A DNA stretch of 64,000 nt. Source: Scytalidium lignicola. Taxonomy: Eukaryota > Ascomycota > Leotiomycetes. The stretch's first letter is position 1, and every line of letters starts with the position of its first letter. Below are positions 1 through 12,900 of the stretch, in pieces. The stretch covers positions 62,001 through 126,000 of the forward strand of contig NCSJ02000103.1 in NCBI GenBank assembly GCA_002812745.2. The letters run 5' to 3'. A program made the position numbers and the translations under genes. The notes beneath the pieces were generated by a model that ran no database searches, was not told the DNA's origin, and worked only from the letters and a program-made list of their open reading frames with translations.

Positions 1-1287
1 TGCGAGCCTAGCAAACAAGCCATTGCACACGTTGAGTCTCGCCGACTTAGTCAAGTATGTATTACCTCTACTCTGATGGTGGAGATGATATATTTTAACT
101 GATTTCTGCGCAGACACGGTCGCCCACCACTCTCCACTGACGCTCTCTTCTCTTCCGCCAATTTCACTCTGGAGCTACTCCCAATCCGACTTGCTCATAG
201 AATCCAAGCCCTACGAAACCTTCCTTTTATCGTTGTGTCAAATCCGAACATATCCAAGATTTATAACAATTACCTGCACTCTCTATCCACACTGCTTCCA
301 TACAAGTCCCACATTACGAAGCTAGAAGATGAGATCCGATTCACCTCAGTCCTAGCAGATCTAGTAGAGACTCATGCTCACACAATTCCAACGCTAGCGC
401 GTGGTTTCCTGGAGTGCAGGAAATATATCAATCCTGCCGAAGTGACAAGATTTCTGGACGAGCATTTGCGCGCAAGGATAGGAACAAGGCTAATTGCAGA
501 ACAACACATTGCTCTCCATGTCTCGTCACAACCTCACCAGAATATAAAATCGAGAGATGCTCCACGAGATTCATCATCGTATATTGGCGTCATTGATACT
601 GCTCTGCAACCTGCCTCGGTCATAAACTCATGTGGCAACTTCGTCTCTGAAATATGTGAGTTGAAGTATGGGGTTCGGCCAACTTGGGTCATTGATGGAG
701 AACCTAGCACTACCTTTGCGTTTGTACCCGTCCACCTTGAATACATTATAACCGAACTTTTGAAAAATGCATTCAGAGCAACAGTTGAATCTGGGAACTC
801 ACGAGAACCGGTTGTGATAACCATCGCAGCCGAACCCCCCAACCCAGTGACTGGAGGCGCATCATCCTGGAACAATGCATCTCTTGCAGGCAGTACTAGT
901 GACAGTACTGCAGGGATAAATACTTCCAAAAAGGATACTATACAACCATTTGAAGAACCCGCTCCAGGAGTTACTATCCGAATTCGCGACCGTGGAGGTG
1001 GGATTAGCCCACAAGTTCTACCGCATATCTGGTCCTATTCATTCACCACCTTTTCAGATGACGATGAGTTGCCGGGCCAAAGCACTACCAACGGTAACAT
1101 GGACGCATTGAACGCTATCTCAGGCGCCGGTGGTGAATCAAGCTCAATCGCAGGTCTGGGCTATGGATTACCTTTAGGAAGAGCCTACGCAGAGTATTTT
1201 GGCGGCGGTATCGCCGTTCAAAGTCTCTATGGGTGGGGATGCGATGTCTATCTACGATTAAAAGGTTTAGGCAGGCCCAAAGAATGA
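1..1287 (+). CDS. Mitochondrial alpha-ketoacid dehydrogenase kinase (PDK/BCKDK family), 5' partial
   Basis: The gene enters the window already in its coding region. Exon 1 ends at 54 (reads ASLANKPLHTLSLADLVK), a 59-nt GT-AG intron covers 55-113, and the last exon runs 114-1287 to a TGA stop. The N-terminal helical domain typical of the family is seen (HRIQALRNLPFIVV, then ARIGTRLIAEQH). The C-terminal GHKL ATPase domain has the N box ELLKNAFRA, the G1 box RIRDRGGGI and the G2 box GLGYGLPLGRAYAEYFGG. Family members sit in the mitochondrial matrix and phosphorylate the E1-alpha subunit of pyruvate or branched-chain ketoacid dehydrogenase, switching it off. Sequence alone does not separate the PKP1-like, PKP2-like and BCKDK-like branches, so no symbol is given. 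The transit peptide and start lie outside the window. Confidence 0.93.
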
Positions 1288-1767
1288 ATCGCAGTAAGAT
1301 TTTAGTTTGCCATTTGTGTAACATTGGCAATTGGTTAAACACATATAACCGGAACCGGTACGAGGAAGACTATCGACTTCAATTAAATCAAAAGGAGTCA
1401 GACCCGGAGGAGGCTCCCCAGTTAGATGGAGATATTTATCTTGGACAGAACACGGCCTTTAATCGTTGGAGTGGCATAAATCTTGTCTATCTCAATTTTT
1501 ATAGGCCCGATTTAGAGAGTAGTTGGGTTGGGTTGTACCACACCTGCTACGGTTGTGGATCTAATGTAAAATCGGTGGTGATCGAGGATCAAACGGGCGA
1601 GTCTGACGTGTATATTACTGATCAAAACTCCTTCAAGCCCATCTCAACTGCATTTATCTCACGACGCAGACAAATTCTAGAAAGGATTTCGCCGAAAAAT
1701 GAGGGTGTTCTTTGTTGGGTCAAATTATGAAGTGGTTATACCCATATATGCAATAGAGCTTGTATTT

Positions 1768-2142
1768 TTATGAATAATGTACTCTTTCAAAAGAAAACAC
1801 GGTCTGACCCTCTTTCAAGGCTTTTTTCGCCAACATCTGAGTAGCATGCAATCTCCCAAACGTCCAATAATCAGTGTCATTATAATATATAGTATTCACA
1901 TCAGTAACGCTATTCGCCGGAACCGATAAATCTCCCAAATTGCCAGATCTGATCCGCAGCATTTCGAGTAGTGGTCTGCCATAGGGTCTCTACCTGTTTG
2001 TGATTGGAAAATGTGCTAGATATTCTTCCAGAATGATATGCTTCCTAAATCCGCTGCCCACAGCATCATGTTGTTCGATCCAAGCTAAACCTAAGGCGTA
2101 GTTATATCCCCCAAGAGGCAGAATACAAGTGGGAAACACCAT
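1768..2142 (-). CDS. Hypothetical small protein, two exons (candidate)
   Basis: I do not recognise this protein. Reading leftwards from an ATG at 2142, exon 1 is 1994-2142, a 45-nt intron is 1949-1993 (GTAGAG donor, ATCAG acceptor), and exon 2 is 1768-1948. The splice joins frames exactly and gives about 109 residues, starting MVFPTCILPLGGYNYALGLA and ending FSFERVHYS. Without the splice there is an in-frame TAG. The composition looks protein-like (spaced aromatics, WTFGRLHATQ). The intron is near the lower size limit for fungi, and an open stretch further upstream (about 2180-2260, with GDGSYGCSW) may be part of the same gene or of a decayed one. It could also be chance. Confidence 0.3.
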
Positions 2143-4372
2143 TGTCGAGTTTGGATCTTAAGAATTACGACGAAATAACGCCTTCTAACCAGCTGCAGCC
2201 GTAGGATCCGTCACCGATTTTGCCTGCCGGTGTAAAACCAACCTTCGTCACCCAACGTCACCATGTGTGAATGATTCCAGGCTCTTTATTTGAATTCGAG
2301 ATAAATATCGCCTAGATCGTCATAACGGAGGTGTCATAGCTATGGTAGCGCGGTCGTGGTTCGTTGCATAGCTCCTAAACGATGTATCTTGTCACCACGA
2401 TCTTGACGTATACATTGAAAAAATATGGCAGAGGTTGAGAATAGCTACAAAGGAGATTTTACAATTATGTATATGAAAATTGAATGGCATTTTAGCCCTC
2501 AGATACAAAGGCACACTGTGCCTGGAAATCCACAGATCAAAATGCCCCTGACTTACCAGTGTTGATCCTAGCGACAAAATTGAACTATATAGCAGAACGG
2601 AACTACCATTCCTTGAGCCAAAATATGACAATATTAAAGTTAGGATAGTATGACAGAGGTTATCCCCTTAACTACATATAGCCGGTGCGGAGGTGGCCTA
2701 TCCACGATTGAATGGACAAAGTGTAATAACAAATGCCTAGGATCCCCAGATTCCGCGGTTCAATCCAGACTGATAAAATTGCCGGAAACTGAACAAATGA
2801 GACTGAATCTCTTCAATGCAGCGAAACTAAAGGTTGGGTTTTGTTCTCCTTCTCGAGTATTAAGATTTTCAAAGTAGTAAAACTTAACCTCCAGCACACC
2901 GCCAAGGAAACAGGAAGAATAAACAGGAAGTATATCTTAGAAAATCTGCAATCTCTCTCTATCTTCGTTATATGCCGAGGAACAAGCAAGCTCTGACGCT
3001 CATTTTGGAGTGAGCCGTAGCCGGGACTCCGAACCAATGCTCGCCTGCAAAGGGTTCTGAGCTTGAAAGAAATCTGACAAAAATATCCTATCAATATATT
3101 TCTATGTCTATTGATGTGTAAATCTTTGATCGTAAAACTAGCTAGTACTATGCGTGTTCCTGCATGCATTGCAGTGTGAGAGACGGTGGTTGTCAAAGGG
3201 AGACAAAGGCACCTAATCCCTGAGGGAAAGGAGTCAAATATAGTATACTGTAATACAGAGGTCGCAAGAGACAATGAATTTTGAACATAGCCTCACCTTC
3301 AAGAGGGGTTTGCAGATATCAAAAAATACCCAGGAAGATTCATGAAAGACTCTTTCAAACTACTTTGACAGCTTGGCAATTCTGCAGCTTAGAATTTCCC
3401 GCAAGAGGAGCGAGCATATGGCTTGAGACAAAGAAAGATGAAGAGAAAAGTAACGGAAAACTCCTAGAAAAAGAAGGACTAGTAATGCAAGTCCTCTTTG
3501 TTCTCACTAGCGACTCCGATTTCTAACTTGTTTGTAACGGCTAATTATTCACTCTTCCGAAGATCTTCAGGAGATTTAACTTAGCCCGAGAAAATGAGGA
3601 GACGAAAATGGCAATGCTCATCCACTCCATCAATGAAGTTAGGCGAATCGCTGCAATCAGGCAGATACACACACCGTTGGATTGTTTGTTCGCTCGTTCT
3701 TTTGTCATCGAGGCAGAAAGTGGAAGTGGATCACGCGGAACGCTTGCCACATTCAGAGGCAGTTTGCTAGAAAGCACAGCCGGTCTTCAGGATATTATTA
3801 TTGGAATCTAGGCGCAATACATGTAATGGACGTAATCATCGTGGCTGATCATGATGCCGGGATAAACAAAAAACGGTTAACGATTGCGAGGTGGGAAATA
3901 GTCGCGAGCTCCATTATTGAACCCATGAAGAGTACGTACTGCAGACAATCAGCCAGAAGGACAGTACGCCAGAATGATGCCGGCGGAGCGTGAGAAGGCA
4001 CTCTTCGTAACGTAAGATTGCCTTCCAGATTATTGAGGTGGTGGGCGCGGCGCTAACTAAATACATCTCCAGCTTGTTGTTGTACGAACTAAATAGACAC
4101 TCGTGACACTGGCATCCTCGTCCTTCTAGATGTTTAGTGGCTGAATCCCAGCAATTGCATATAGAATAATTGACACTCTTTTGAGTAAAAAAAACTCTAG
4201 GCCTAATTATTTGACGAGATTACATTGTCTCTGCGTAGTTGAGAGCATGGTAAACTAAAGCTTGACTAGCCAACTAGTGTCGTATGCAGTGAGCAAGTGA
4301 GATTATTACGACACAGCCACAACGATTCTCGACGCACGCTCAGTGGTTGTGACAAAACTAGCCACCAAAAAA

Positions 4373-4400
4373 AACGAACGAACGAACGAACGAACGAACG
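4373..4400. repeat. AACG tetranucleotide microsatellite, 7 copies
   Basis: Seven perfect copies of AACG follow a short run of A. It lies in non-coding DNA. Antisense frames across it give artificial Phe-Val-Arg-Ser repeats, which explains the spurious open frames at this point. Confidence 0.95.
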
Positions 4401-5799
4401 GAAGCCAGAGCCAACAAGACGCGGAGCTGCACGATGAGGTGGACAAGATGAGCTTGACATGCTTGACATGCTTGAATGCCCGGACATCGAGCAATAATAA
4501 TACTGTAATAATCGGGCCCCGGTGGTACCTGTTACATGTCTAGTGGCCGATCACACGTTTTTCCAATGCTTTCCGGAGATTTTGCGAGGTCTGTAACTTA
4601 CTGTACGTACTGTACCTGCTTAGAGTGACGCAGGCAGGCGACAAGTCTTGACACCGTAACTTGATTCTGCGATGCTCGATGCAAAAGTCCAAGCCATTAA
4701 TAATTAATAGGTCGTTCCTACAAGTGAACAAAGCTCCGGCGACACAATTTGACAAGGTTGACGCTACCACAAACGGCCAAGACGCGGGCTCATTGCTTTT
4801 GAACGTGGCCACGTCAGTTGCTGTAATAGTCACGAAAGTAGTCCTATAATGCGGCAAGCACACCAGGAGTGCATGCGATGCTGACGATGATGCACTACGC
4901 GCGTATGTAAGTCCCAGAGCGATGATGATGAATTGTCAGTAGAAAGGCAACGGGTTAAACTACAGTATTACTGTATGTAGTTAGTAGATAGTAGATTGAT
5001 GATTGAAAAGGAAACAAAGAAGCTCTTGCCCAGCCACAGTGGAGTAGCTGTTCTTGAGTACGTACTGTAGAATGGAACATCCATCCACCTTCTGTGGCCG
5101 TGCTTGGATGATTGCAAGGGGACAATTTAACCAAGGGCAGACATGCTCCTCCTACAGTAGAATCATTCGACCCCGAAACTTCGCAGCAGTGCCAAGGCTG
5201 CTTGCAACTTGTTAAGCCCAGCCCAGCGCGGGTTGAGCGAGTGAAAAGGGACCGTGGATCGCAAATAAATGGATAAACTGGAGATGATCCCTGGTGCACA
5301 AACCGCATCATTGTCTCACAGGGGCGATTCCCCTTCCATTTTTCCTTCCTCCCAACCTTTTCATCGTCTCCCTCAACTTTAGTTAGGGGCTGTGTCTCTT
5401 TCACTCTTCAGTTTTCAGTTTTCGCCCATCTTCTCGGTGCAAAACTATTCGTCACACTCCTTATATCCCCTTGTTATTCACTATTAATCTCACCGTTTGA
5501 ACAAAGAGTCTTACGCGGTCTGCCAGACCATTCCTGCTACATACCTGCGTACCTGCGCTTCTTTATCCTCACCGATATTCTCTTTCTCTTTCACCCGCGC
5601 GATTTATTTAACTCTGCCCACCCAACAACCTCTTCTAGGCTGCAATCCCAAGATTCCGCCTCGCGTGCCGCCTAAAATCCTAATTAAAAAAACCGACTGC
5701 AGAGCACCAGCGCCTTATTGCTCGAGGTAACCCAGGCGAGTGACAAAGTTGGGTTTGCTTGCAGACGCGCCGAAACATGGCCGGTAGATTCAAGATACG

Positions 5800-7878
5800 T
5801 TGGTAGCCCTTCCATTCCTTCCCCCGCACAACTGCGACAAAATCAATGTCGCCACCTCCCCTCGACGTGTCTGCCAGATCTTCCAAGCGTTCTTCGCGAA
5901 ACTAACCATGATACGGGTAGATTCGATAAGACACGAGGCGCGCAAGGAGGCCTGGAAAAATGATTCGTACAATCCCTTCCGCAAGACCATCGGCAAGAAT
6001 CTCAATCGGGCTCAGACAATGGATGTGGAGGCAGGCGATGGTGTTGCAGAAGACGGCAATCGGCTTCGCGTCATCCAGACAGAGCCTGCGCCGCGCTCGC
6101 CCTCTGCAGAGAACTTCGATGATGATAACGCAGAGGCGGACGTGAAGCCAGAGGAATATGAAATGACAAAACCCAATGGAGGACTAACTGGACGATCTAG
6201 CCTTCCATCAAGTCGGTCGCCGATATTGGAGAAGCAGTTAACTCGACAGGAAGGTGAAGAGAACAATGGCAAAACCGAGTCCCATGGATTCTCATTTCTC
6301 CACCGACGGAAGACCAAGAGGACAGATGAAGATGGAGATGAAGACATGCCAGAAGAAGCACCGAAGAAAGCGTCCATGTTCAGAGGGAAGGATCTGAAGC
6401 ATCAGCCTTTTACGCTTAGAAATCAGTTACAGGCTACCATCTTCAATTCTTGGATCAATATCTTGATCATCGCCGCTCCTGTTGGTATTGGTCTTAAATT
6501 TGCGCACGTCAGCGACACTGTGGTATTCGTCGTTAACTTCATTGCCATTATCCCTCTTGCCGCCATGCTGAGCTTTGCTACGGAGGAGATCTCATTACAT
6601 GTTGGAGAAACCCTTGGTGGTCTGCTCAATGCTTCCTTTGGGTAATTTCCCCCGTATTTTTATGCGCAAACAATCCCGCTACTCATTTTTTTTAGTTATA
6701 TGGAACTGTACTAACTACCTATATCCCAACAGAAACGCAGTCGAATTGATCGTTGCAGTAATTGCTCTGGCCAAGAAGGAAGTCGTCGTCGTTCAAACAT
6801 CCTTGATTGGTAGCATCCTGTCCAACCTGCTCCTGGTTATGGGAATGTGCTTTTTCTTCGGTGGGCTACGTCGATCTGAGCAGCACTTCAATGTTACTGT
6901 AGCACAGACCGCCGCAAGTTTACTTGCTCTTGCGGTTTCCAGTATCATTATCCCTACAGCATTCGATCTTTGGAGCAATACCCCTCAGGCACCAATTGCA
7001 TCCATCTCTCGCGGTACCTCGGTTATTATTCTTGTCATCTATGGAGCATATCTCTTGTTTCAGCTAAAGACACATCAAGACCTGTTTAATGAGGAGAGCA
7101 AGAAGGTTGCGATAAAACCCAAGAAGAATGCTCTTAAGAAGGGTGCAATTGCTAAAGGCTTAGCTCAAGTTGGTGGCGTAGGTGCCGGACCAGGAAGAGC
7201 ACCTCTGGAAAACCGTCCACCAAACGATGAGCTCCTGAATGAAACTGCCCTTGAGGAAGAAAGGGAGGAACCCGAGGAGCCACAGTTACATATCCTGGTC
7301 GCATGGGCCACTCTTGCTATTGCAACTGCAATCATTGGCGTCTGTGCCGAATTCATGGTCGATGGTATCAATGGAGTAACTGCCAGCGGTAACATCTCTG
7401 TCGAGTTTGTCGGCTTGATCCTCCTTCCAATTGTCGGAAACGCTGCTGAGCATGCTACTGCCGTGACTGTAGCATGCAAGGACAAGATGGATCTTGCTAT
7501 TGGTGTTGCAGTGGGCTCCAGTATGCAGGTTGCCCTCTTCCTTATCCCACTGCTCGTGGTTATTGGCTGGATCCTTGGGAACGACGATATGACACTCAGC
7601 TTTGATGGCTTTCAAGTTGCTGTCATGTTTGTCGCCGTTCTCTTGGTTAATTATTTAATTGGGGATGGCAAAAGTAACTGGATTGAGGGCGCTATATTGC
7701 AAGGCCTTTATCTGTAAGTTTTCTACTTTTTCCGGTCTCATTTGACTCCATAAAAGGGGGGGTTGTGTTAATTGACTTGTATAGAATTATCGCGGTTTGC
7801 GCTTGGTACTATCCAGTGAAAACAGACGGGAACGGCAACCCGATTGGCTCGGCAAGTAACTCAACCGCCAGTGGCTGA
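5800..7878 (+). CDS. Vacuolar Ca2+/H+ exchanger (CAX family)
   Basis: Three exons (5800-6641, 6733-7713, 7785-7878) joined by introns of 91 and 71 nt give up to 638 residues. The protein has a long acidic hydrophilic N-terminus, then about 11 membrane segments in two halves. Each half carries a CAX alpha-repeat: GNAVELIVAVIALAKKE and GNAAEHATAVTVACKDK, each followed by a Gly-Ser motif (QTSLIGSILSNLL; VGSSMQVALFLIP). An acidic loop (LEEEREEPEEPQ) separates the halves. Family members use the vacuolar proton gradient to load calcium into the vacuole. The first splice rebuilds the conserved repeat, which fixes it. Start choice is uncertain: 5800 is the longest frame, and ATG 5908 (MIRVDSIRHEARKEAW) would remove 36 residues and leave the usual basic N-terminus. 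Confidence 0.93.
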
Positions 7879-9987
7879 ACTAACGAATGAATGCCAACTT
7901 GGACCGCAATCGCTTTTTCCATATTCAAACGGGTTTTATTTCTAATTCCACACTGGAACGTCCAATCTCTGGTCCGTTCCAGTGCGCTTTTTATACGTTT
8001 TCAATTCCTCAACCTCTCAATGCTTTAGAGACCCGTGCCACTTTAGGGGACAAAGGCTTCGTCAAGTGGCAGATAACGTTATACAACTCCTTGAGCACGT
8101 TGAGAACAACCTTAGATTACACACAAACGATACTAACACGTCTCGCTCGACTTCAACCCTTGTTTCTTACTATTATTGGACTGTACCATGATACCTCATT
8201 TGTAACCTGTTTTATTTTATTTTATAAGGATCGAGCTTTCAGAAAAATCGGGGTATCTGCGGCGTTCTAGTGTTTTGCTTCTTAGATCTCTCCCCTAGGG
8301 TGCCCTTTAAACAATATTAATGTCCACTGTGGGATTTCTGTCTTGAAAGGATGGCCTTCTATTGGCGAGGGAACACTGCGATGAATTTGAAAAGTTGAGG
8401 CAGACAGAAATGGGATGGCTATTAGAGAGGGCTCAGTCACACTGAACCCGTGTGTTAGTGCGAAAGTTGCTTAGAAAACAGGTCCAAGACCTCAGACAAT
8501 ACAGAAATATACATACGTGATCAGGAGGTTGTTTCCGTGGTGACTTTTTGATGACTAGCTAATGTATATTCCAAGTCAAGCCGGTCATCCAAATAAAATA
8601 TCACTGCAATAAGCAATATCATTAACAAGTTTCACTTAAAAAATACTGCGGATGAGAATCTACCAGCACGAAGGACATGCTCTTGGAGCAATACTTGTGG
8701 TTTACTCTAATTCATGATTCGCATATCGTTTCCTAGCTTAACTTGACCTGGAAATCTCTCCATCTTTCCTAAGGAAGAAGCCCCTTTTCCCTAACTACAA
8801 ATACTTTAGTTCGCAATATTTTCAGCAAACCTTGATGAAGTGGTAGATTCCTTCATTACATAAGGAACTGATGCTCAACTATTGCATTGCTGCAGGATGA
8901 GGGATATTGCAGGTTTTCTTTATACCTAAAATTATGTGGAAACTTCTGATCTCGAGCATTAACATCTTTGCTTCATGCGGATAGCTTTGCCATTACAACT
9001 CTTCAAAATCCAGCACTAAGGTACGCAAATTTCCTGACCCGTTCAAATCAACACAACGTTGCTTGTTCCTAGTTGTGGGATCCGTCATTATTCCCTTCAC
9101 TATTAGCCTCACAATCTTCCCGAACTCCATTATTTGTCTACAACAGCTTTAATTGGTACCAAATATCTTCTATATTATCTATTATTTTCTGCTTTAGAGA
9201 CTCCCAACTATTCCTCACCTTTACACTTCCTTAAACCGATGAGTCTAGTCTTTCATTAGCATAGACGTTATCCCTCACGCATTTTATCCATTCCTTTTTT
9301 NATTGACTATTATAGCTGTCAATTGATTCAGTTTTCAGCTTGCTTCGTGTATTATTTCTCGATATCTCATACTTCATCTTTCAAGAGATGTGCCCAATTG
9401 ACACATGCTTCTATCTCAACTATATATCCTCACTTCCAATTCCTCATTGCAATTATTGTCAAGTACCAACTCCAAACTGGAGCCGCACTAGGTTTTCGTA
9501 TTACACAATATTCTAACGGAGAGGGAAGTCGTCTTTCAACTTTATATCTTTCTAATTACGCATGATATTGATTTACATTTTCATACACTCAAAACCTCAC
9601 CATAGTTCAACATATTAACTGTGGCATAACTTTGGGGTGTCAGGTGCAATCTCTGGGTTACGGTATCAATTGTAGGTGTTTCCGTTCCCTGTTCTAAGTC
9701 ATTCTCCAATATCTTTTTATCGAGACTTCATATCCCTTATCTCGTTCAAACAGACACATAATCATTAACGAGTTTCTCTACATATTCCATTCGCCCTCTA
9801 CTTCCATTCCCTTTACTCTGCCGTATCAGCATTTCCTATCCTCACAACCACATGCAATTGGCCCCAATAATTTTATACATCGTCAAAAGCATATCTTGAT
9901 CGTTAGTCACAGTCATTATATCGGACTCAGATATTCGTTCCGTTTCTAAACAGCTAACATAATCAAATCGCAGTCAGAAAAAGTGCC
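7879..9987. other. AT-rich intergenic region
   Basis: About 2.1 kb between the exchanger and the SNF2 gene. I see no gene, RNA or repeat that I can support. From about 9000 the strand is pyrimidine-rich with many CATT and TTCC stretches and leads into the SNF2 start, so it probably holds that gene's promoter and leader. One n at 9301 follows a run of T. Confidence 0.6.
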
Positions 9988-12900
9988 ATGGCTTCAACGA
10001 CATTATCAGTGGAAGAAATTATGGCAATGCTTCAGGGAGCAACAAAAGAAAGCAACGATCAGTCAAATGAGTGTTCGACTTCTCAGATCAATGGCAATGC
10101 CACATTGCAGAAGCCTTCATCTAACGATGACCTAATGGAAATTGATATATCAGAGGCTTCAGAAGAAGCTCGATACCGTTGGAGAGAGTCTACAAAAGCC
10201 ATACTAATCGAGGATGACGACGTTGAAATCAAGGAAGAACTAGCTGCGGATAAATGCATAGACTTGACTAACGACTCATTGCCTAGGAAGACATTTAACA
10301 TTACAAATGTAATGACTGCTCAAAAATCCTTACTCGAGGGGGCTTCTAATTTTAGTAAAACTTTTAATAAAGGCGACACTGTGAGACAGAAAACAGCCAG
10401 TTTTGGCGGAAACTCACCTCTTAAGTTTGAAGATGATACGGAATTCGACATTAATACACTTGGGGAAGAGAGTTTGGGGATTGAAGATATTTATGCATCT
10501 GATAAAGAATATCAAGAGAGTTCTCGACGACAGCAAATTCTGCTTCATAAGAAGGCGATGCAGAAACTGACCCCAAAAGAAGAGTTGGAACTGTTGCAGC
10601 TCAAAGCGAGACTTAAAGAAAGCTCACAACAGCATCTCCACGAAGCACAAAATGGAAATGCTAGGGCTAGTGAAGATGAAGAAGGGCTCTTCATACCGGA
10701 GGCAAATCAGATAGGTCCCAAGGAGGAAAATCAAAGAAGACCGCCTCCTAAGGACGCAAGAGAATTTGCCCAGCGAGAACAGGAAAAGAAATTAGAAAAA
10801 GAACGGAGGGCAGCTGAGAGGAAAGAGGCTTGCAAACTTAATGGAAGCTCCAGTAAACGGCCTGGTACCCGGAAGATAGCAAAGAACGGGAAATCATCGA
10901 AAAANGAACCAAGGGAAGTTATCGTCAAAAAATACCAACAAGCGGACAGCAAAAATAATAGGAGAACTCCTCTATAGCAATACTATAAAGGATCGACTTG
11001 TAGCAGGATATCACCCTCAGCCAGAATTAAGTCGCCAGAAGAATAAACAGAAGTTATTGAAAGAAATACTCTCCACCCAACCACAAGACACACGTCGTAG
11101 ACCTCGGGAAGTTGGCGAAGAAACCCAGCAAATATTGAGAGCCTCTAGGAGTTTTGGTTATGGAAAAGTTAAGGTTGCTGGAAATGCAAGATGGCAACTT
11201 ACCGGCATGCGATCTCTCCTGTATCACCACCAACTTATCGGGGCGTCTTTTATGGTGCAAAGAGAACTCTGTAATACCGCTCCAAATGGGGGTATCAATG
11301 CCGATGTGATGGGACTTGGGAAGACGGTCCAAGTATTAGCTACAATCATTGGAAATCCTCCAACCGAGGAACACAGAACTCGAGAAGAAAAAGCCACATT
11401 GATAGTTGTCCCGGCTGCGATTATCTACCAGTGGCAAAATGAAATTAAAAAACATGTGATGGAGAATCAGCTCCCACGGGTCTTGCACTACAAAAGGTCT
11501 CATAAGCTTCCATTGATCACTATCAAGGACCAAGATATTGTCTTGGCTACCTATGCTGAGGTTTTGAAATCATTCTCTTTTCCTGAAGAGAAAGATATGG
11601 CTAGTCTGGAAGATGGTGATTTGGATGTCTTTCCTCCTGATACTGCGAAAGAGCTAGGCCATTTGCACCAAATATCTTGGTACCGAATAATCCTGGACGA
11701 GGCCCATGCAATAAAGAATCACAGGAGTCGAACATCTATCGCCTGTCAAAGGCTTCAGGGGGAGTATAGATGGTGCCTCACAGGCGCTCCAATCCACAAT
11801 TGCTTAGAAGAACTCTATCCATACATTCGATTTCTTCGAATGGAATTCACGGATTCATTCAAGGATTTCCGTAAGTGGTTCTGCAATCCACAAAATGATG
11901 ACGATGAAGCCCGGATTGATACTCTACTCAACACTTGTATGATTAGAAGAACTATGAAAACCACGCTATTAGGAAGACCAGTTGTCTCTTTACCAGATCC
12001 TCATTCAGAAGTCCAATACATAGAATTGTCAAAAGAAGAACGCCTCATTTATGATATTGTAAGTCAAACCCCCTCCATTTCTAGTACCTTTATCTAATTT
12101 GACACACCTATAGACAGAGAAAAGGGTAAGGGAGAACATCAATACATATTTTGCAACAGATGAACAACAACGGAATCATGGCTGTATCTTTGTTCTGCTT
12201 CTACGACTACGTCAATGTGTCAGTCATCCGTTGATGATAGAAGAGACTATCAAGAAGTTCTGGATAGCAGAAGACAGAGCACGATTTTATAGGGAGATTA
12301 AAAANGTGCCGCAGACATTCAGAGCCACTATATGAGCAATGCAAATTATGGGTAACTGAGGCTAAGGCTACCAAAGACCCTACACCATTTGGAATATCAT
12401 CCTACGGGTTTGTATGCGACGTAGACCGATATATGAGAAAGGGCAAGTCAGAAAGATCCAGCCTGGCCAAAACTAGATGCAAATTGTGCACTAAAGTAGT
12501 CAAAGAACCATATGTCACTAATGTATGTCAACTAGCTCCTATCTGAAGGAATTTCTAACACAGTTATAGTGCTTGCATATATTTTGCAAGGAATGTCTTA
12601 ATGGTTATATGTCTGAGAAGGCCATGGAAGACCCAACAGTAAGTGAAAGCCTCTTTTAATAATCTCGACCAAGATCAAGCTGATCTTTCTTTAGTTCACT
12701 GAGTGCCCTACTTGCCAATATATAATTAGCTCAGCGGAGCCATACAAAGAACTAGTTGGATCAGTCGTCGACGCTGAGAGCAAAAGTATCAGAAATAGCT
12801 CCGCACTATCAAAAGCGCCAAAAAGAGATTGGTACACTAAGGGGAAAGATGTTTTTGGATTTGAACCTTCCCCAAAGCAATTCTCGGAGTGGCTTGCTAC

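Larger units (their letters stand above)
1288..5799. other. Gene-poor intergenic stretch
   Basis: About 4.5 kb with no recognisable family. It holds the 3' flank of the kinase gene (an open plus-strand frame to 1730 without similarity I can name), a small candidate spliced gene on the minus strand (1768-2142, listed separately), an AACG microsatellite at 4373-4400, and from about 5330 a pyrimidine-rich stretch that looks like the promoter and leader of the exchanger gene. Confidence 0.6.

Noticed and set aside
2741..2775. GCGGTTCAATCC, resembling a tRNA T-loop
   Set aside because: No acceptor stem, D-arm or anticodon arm could be paired in the 70 nt upstream.
4266..4543. Several short overlapping open frames around 4.3-4.5 kb
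   Set aside because: They arise from the AACG microsatellite, which is free of stops in all frames.
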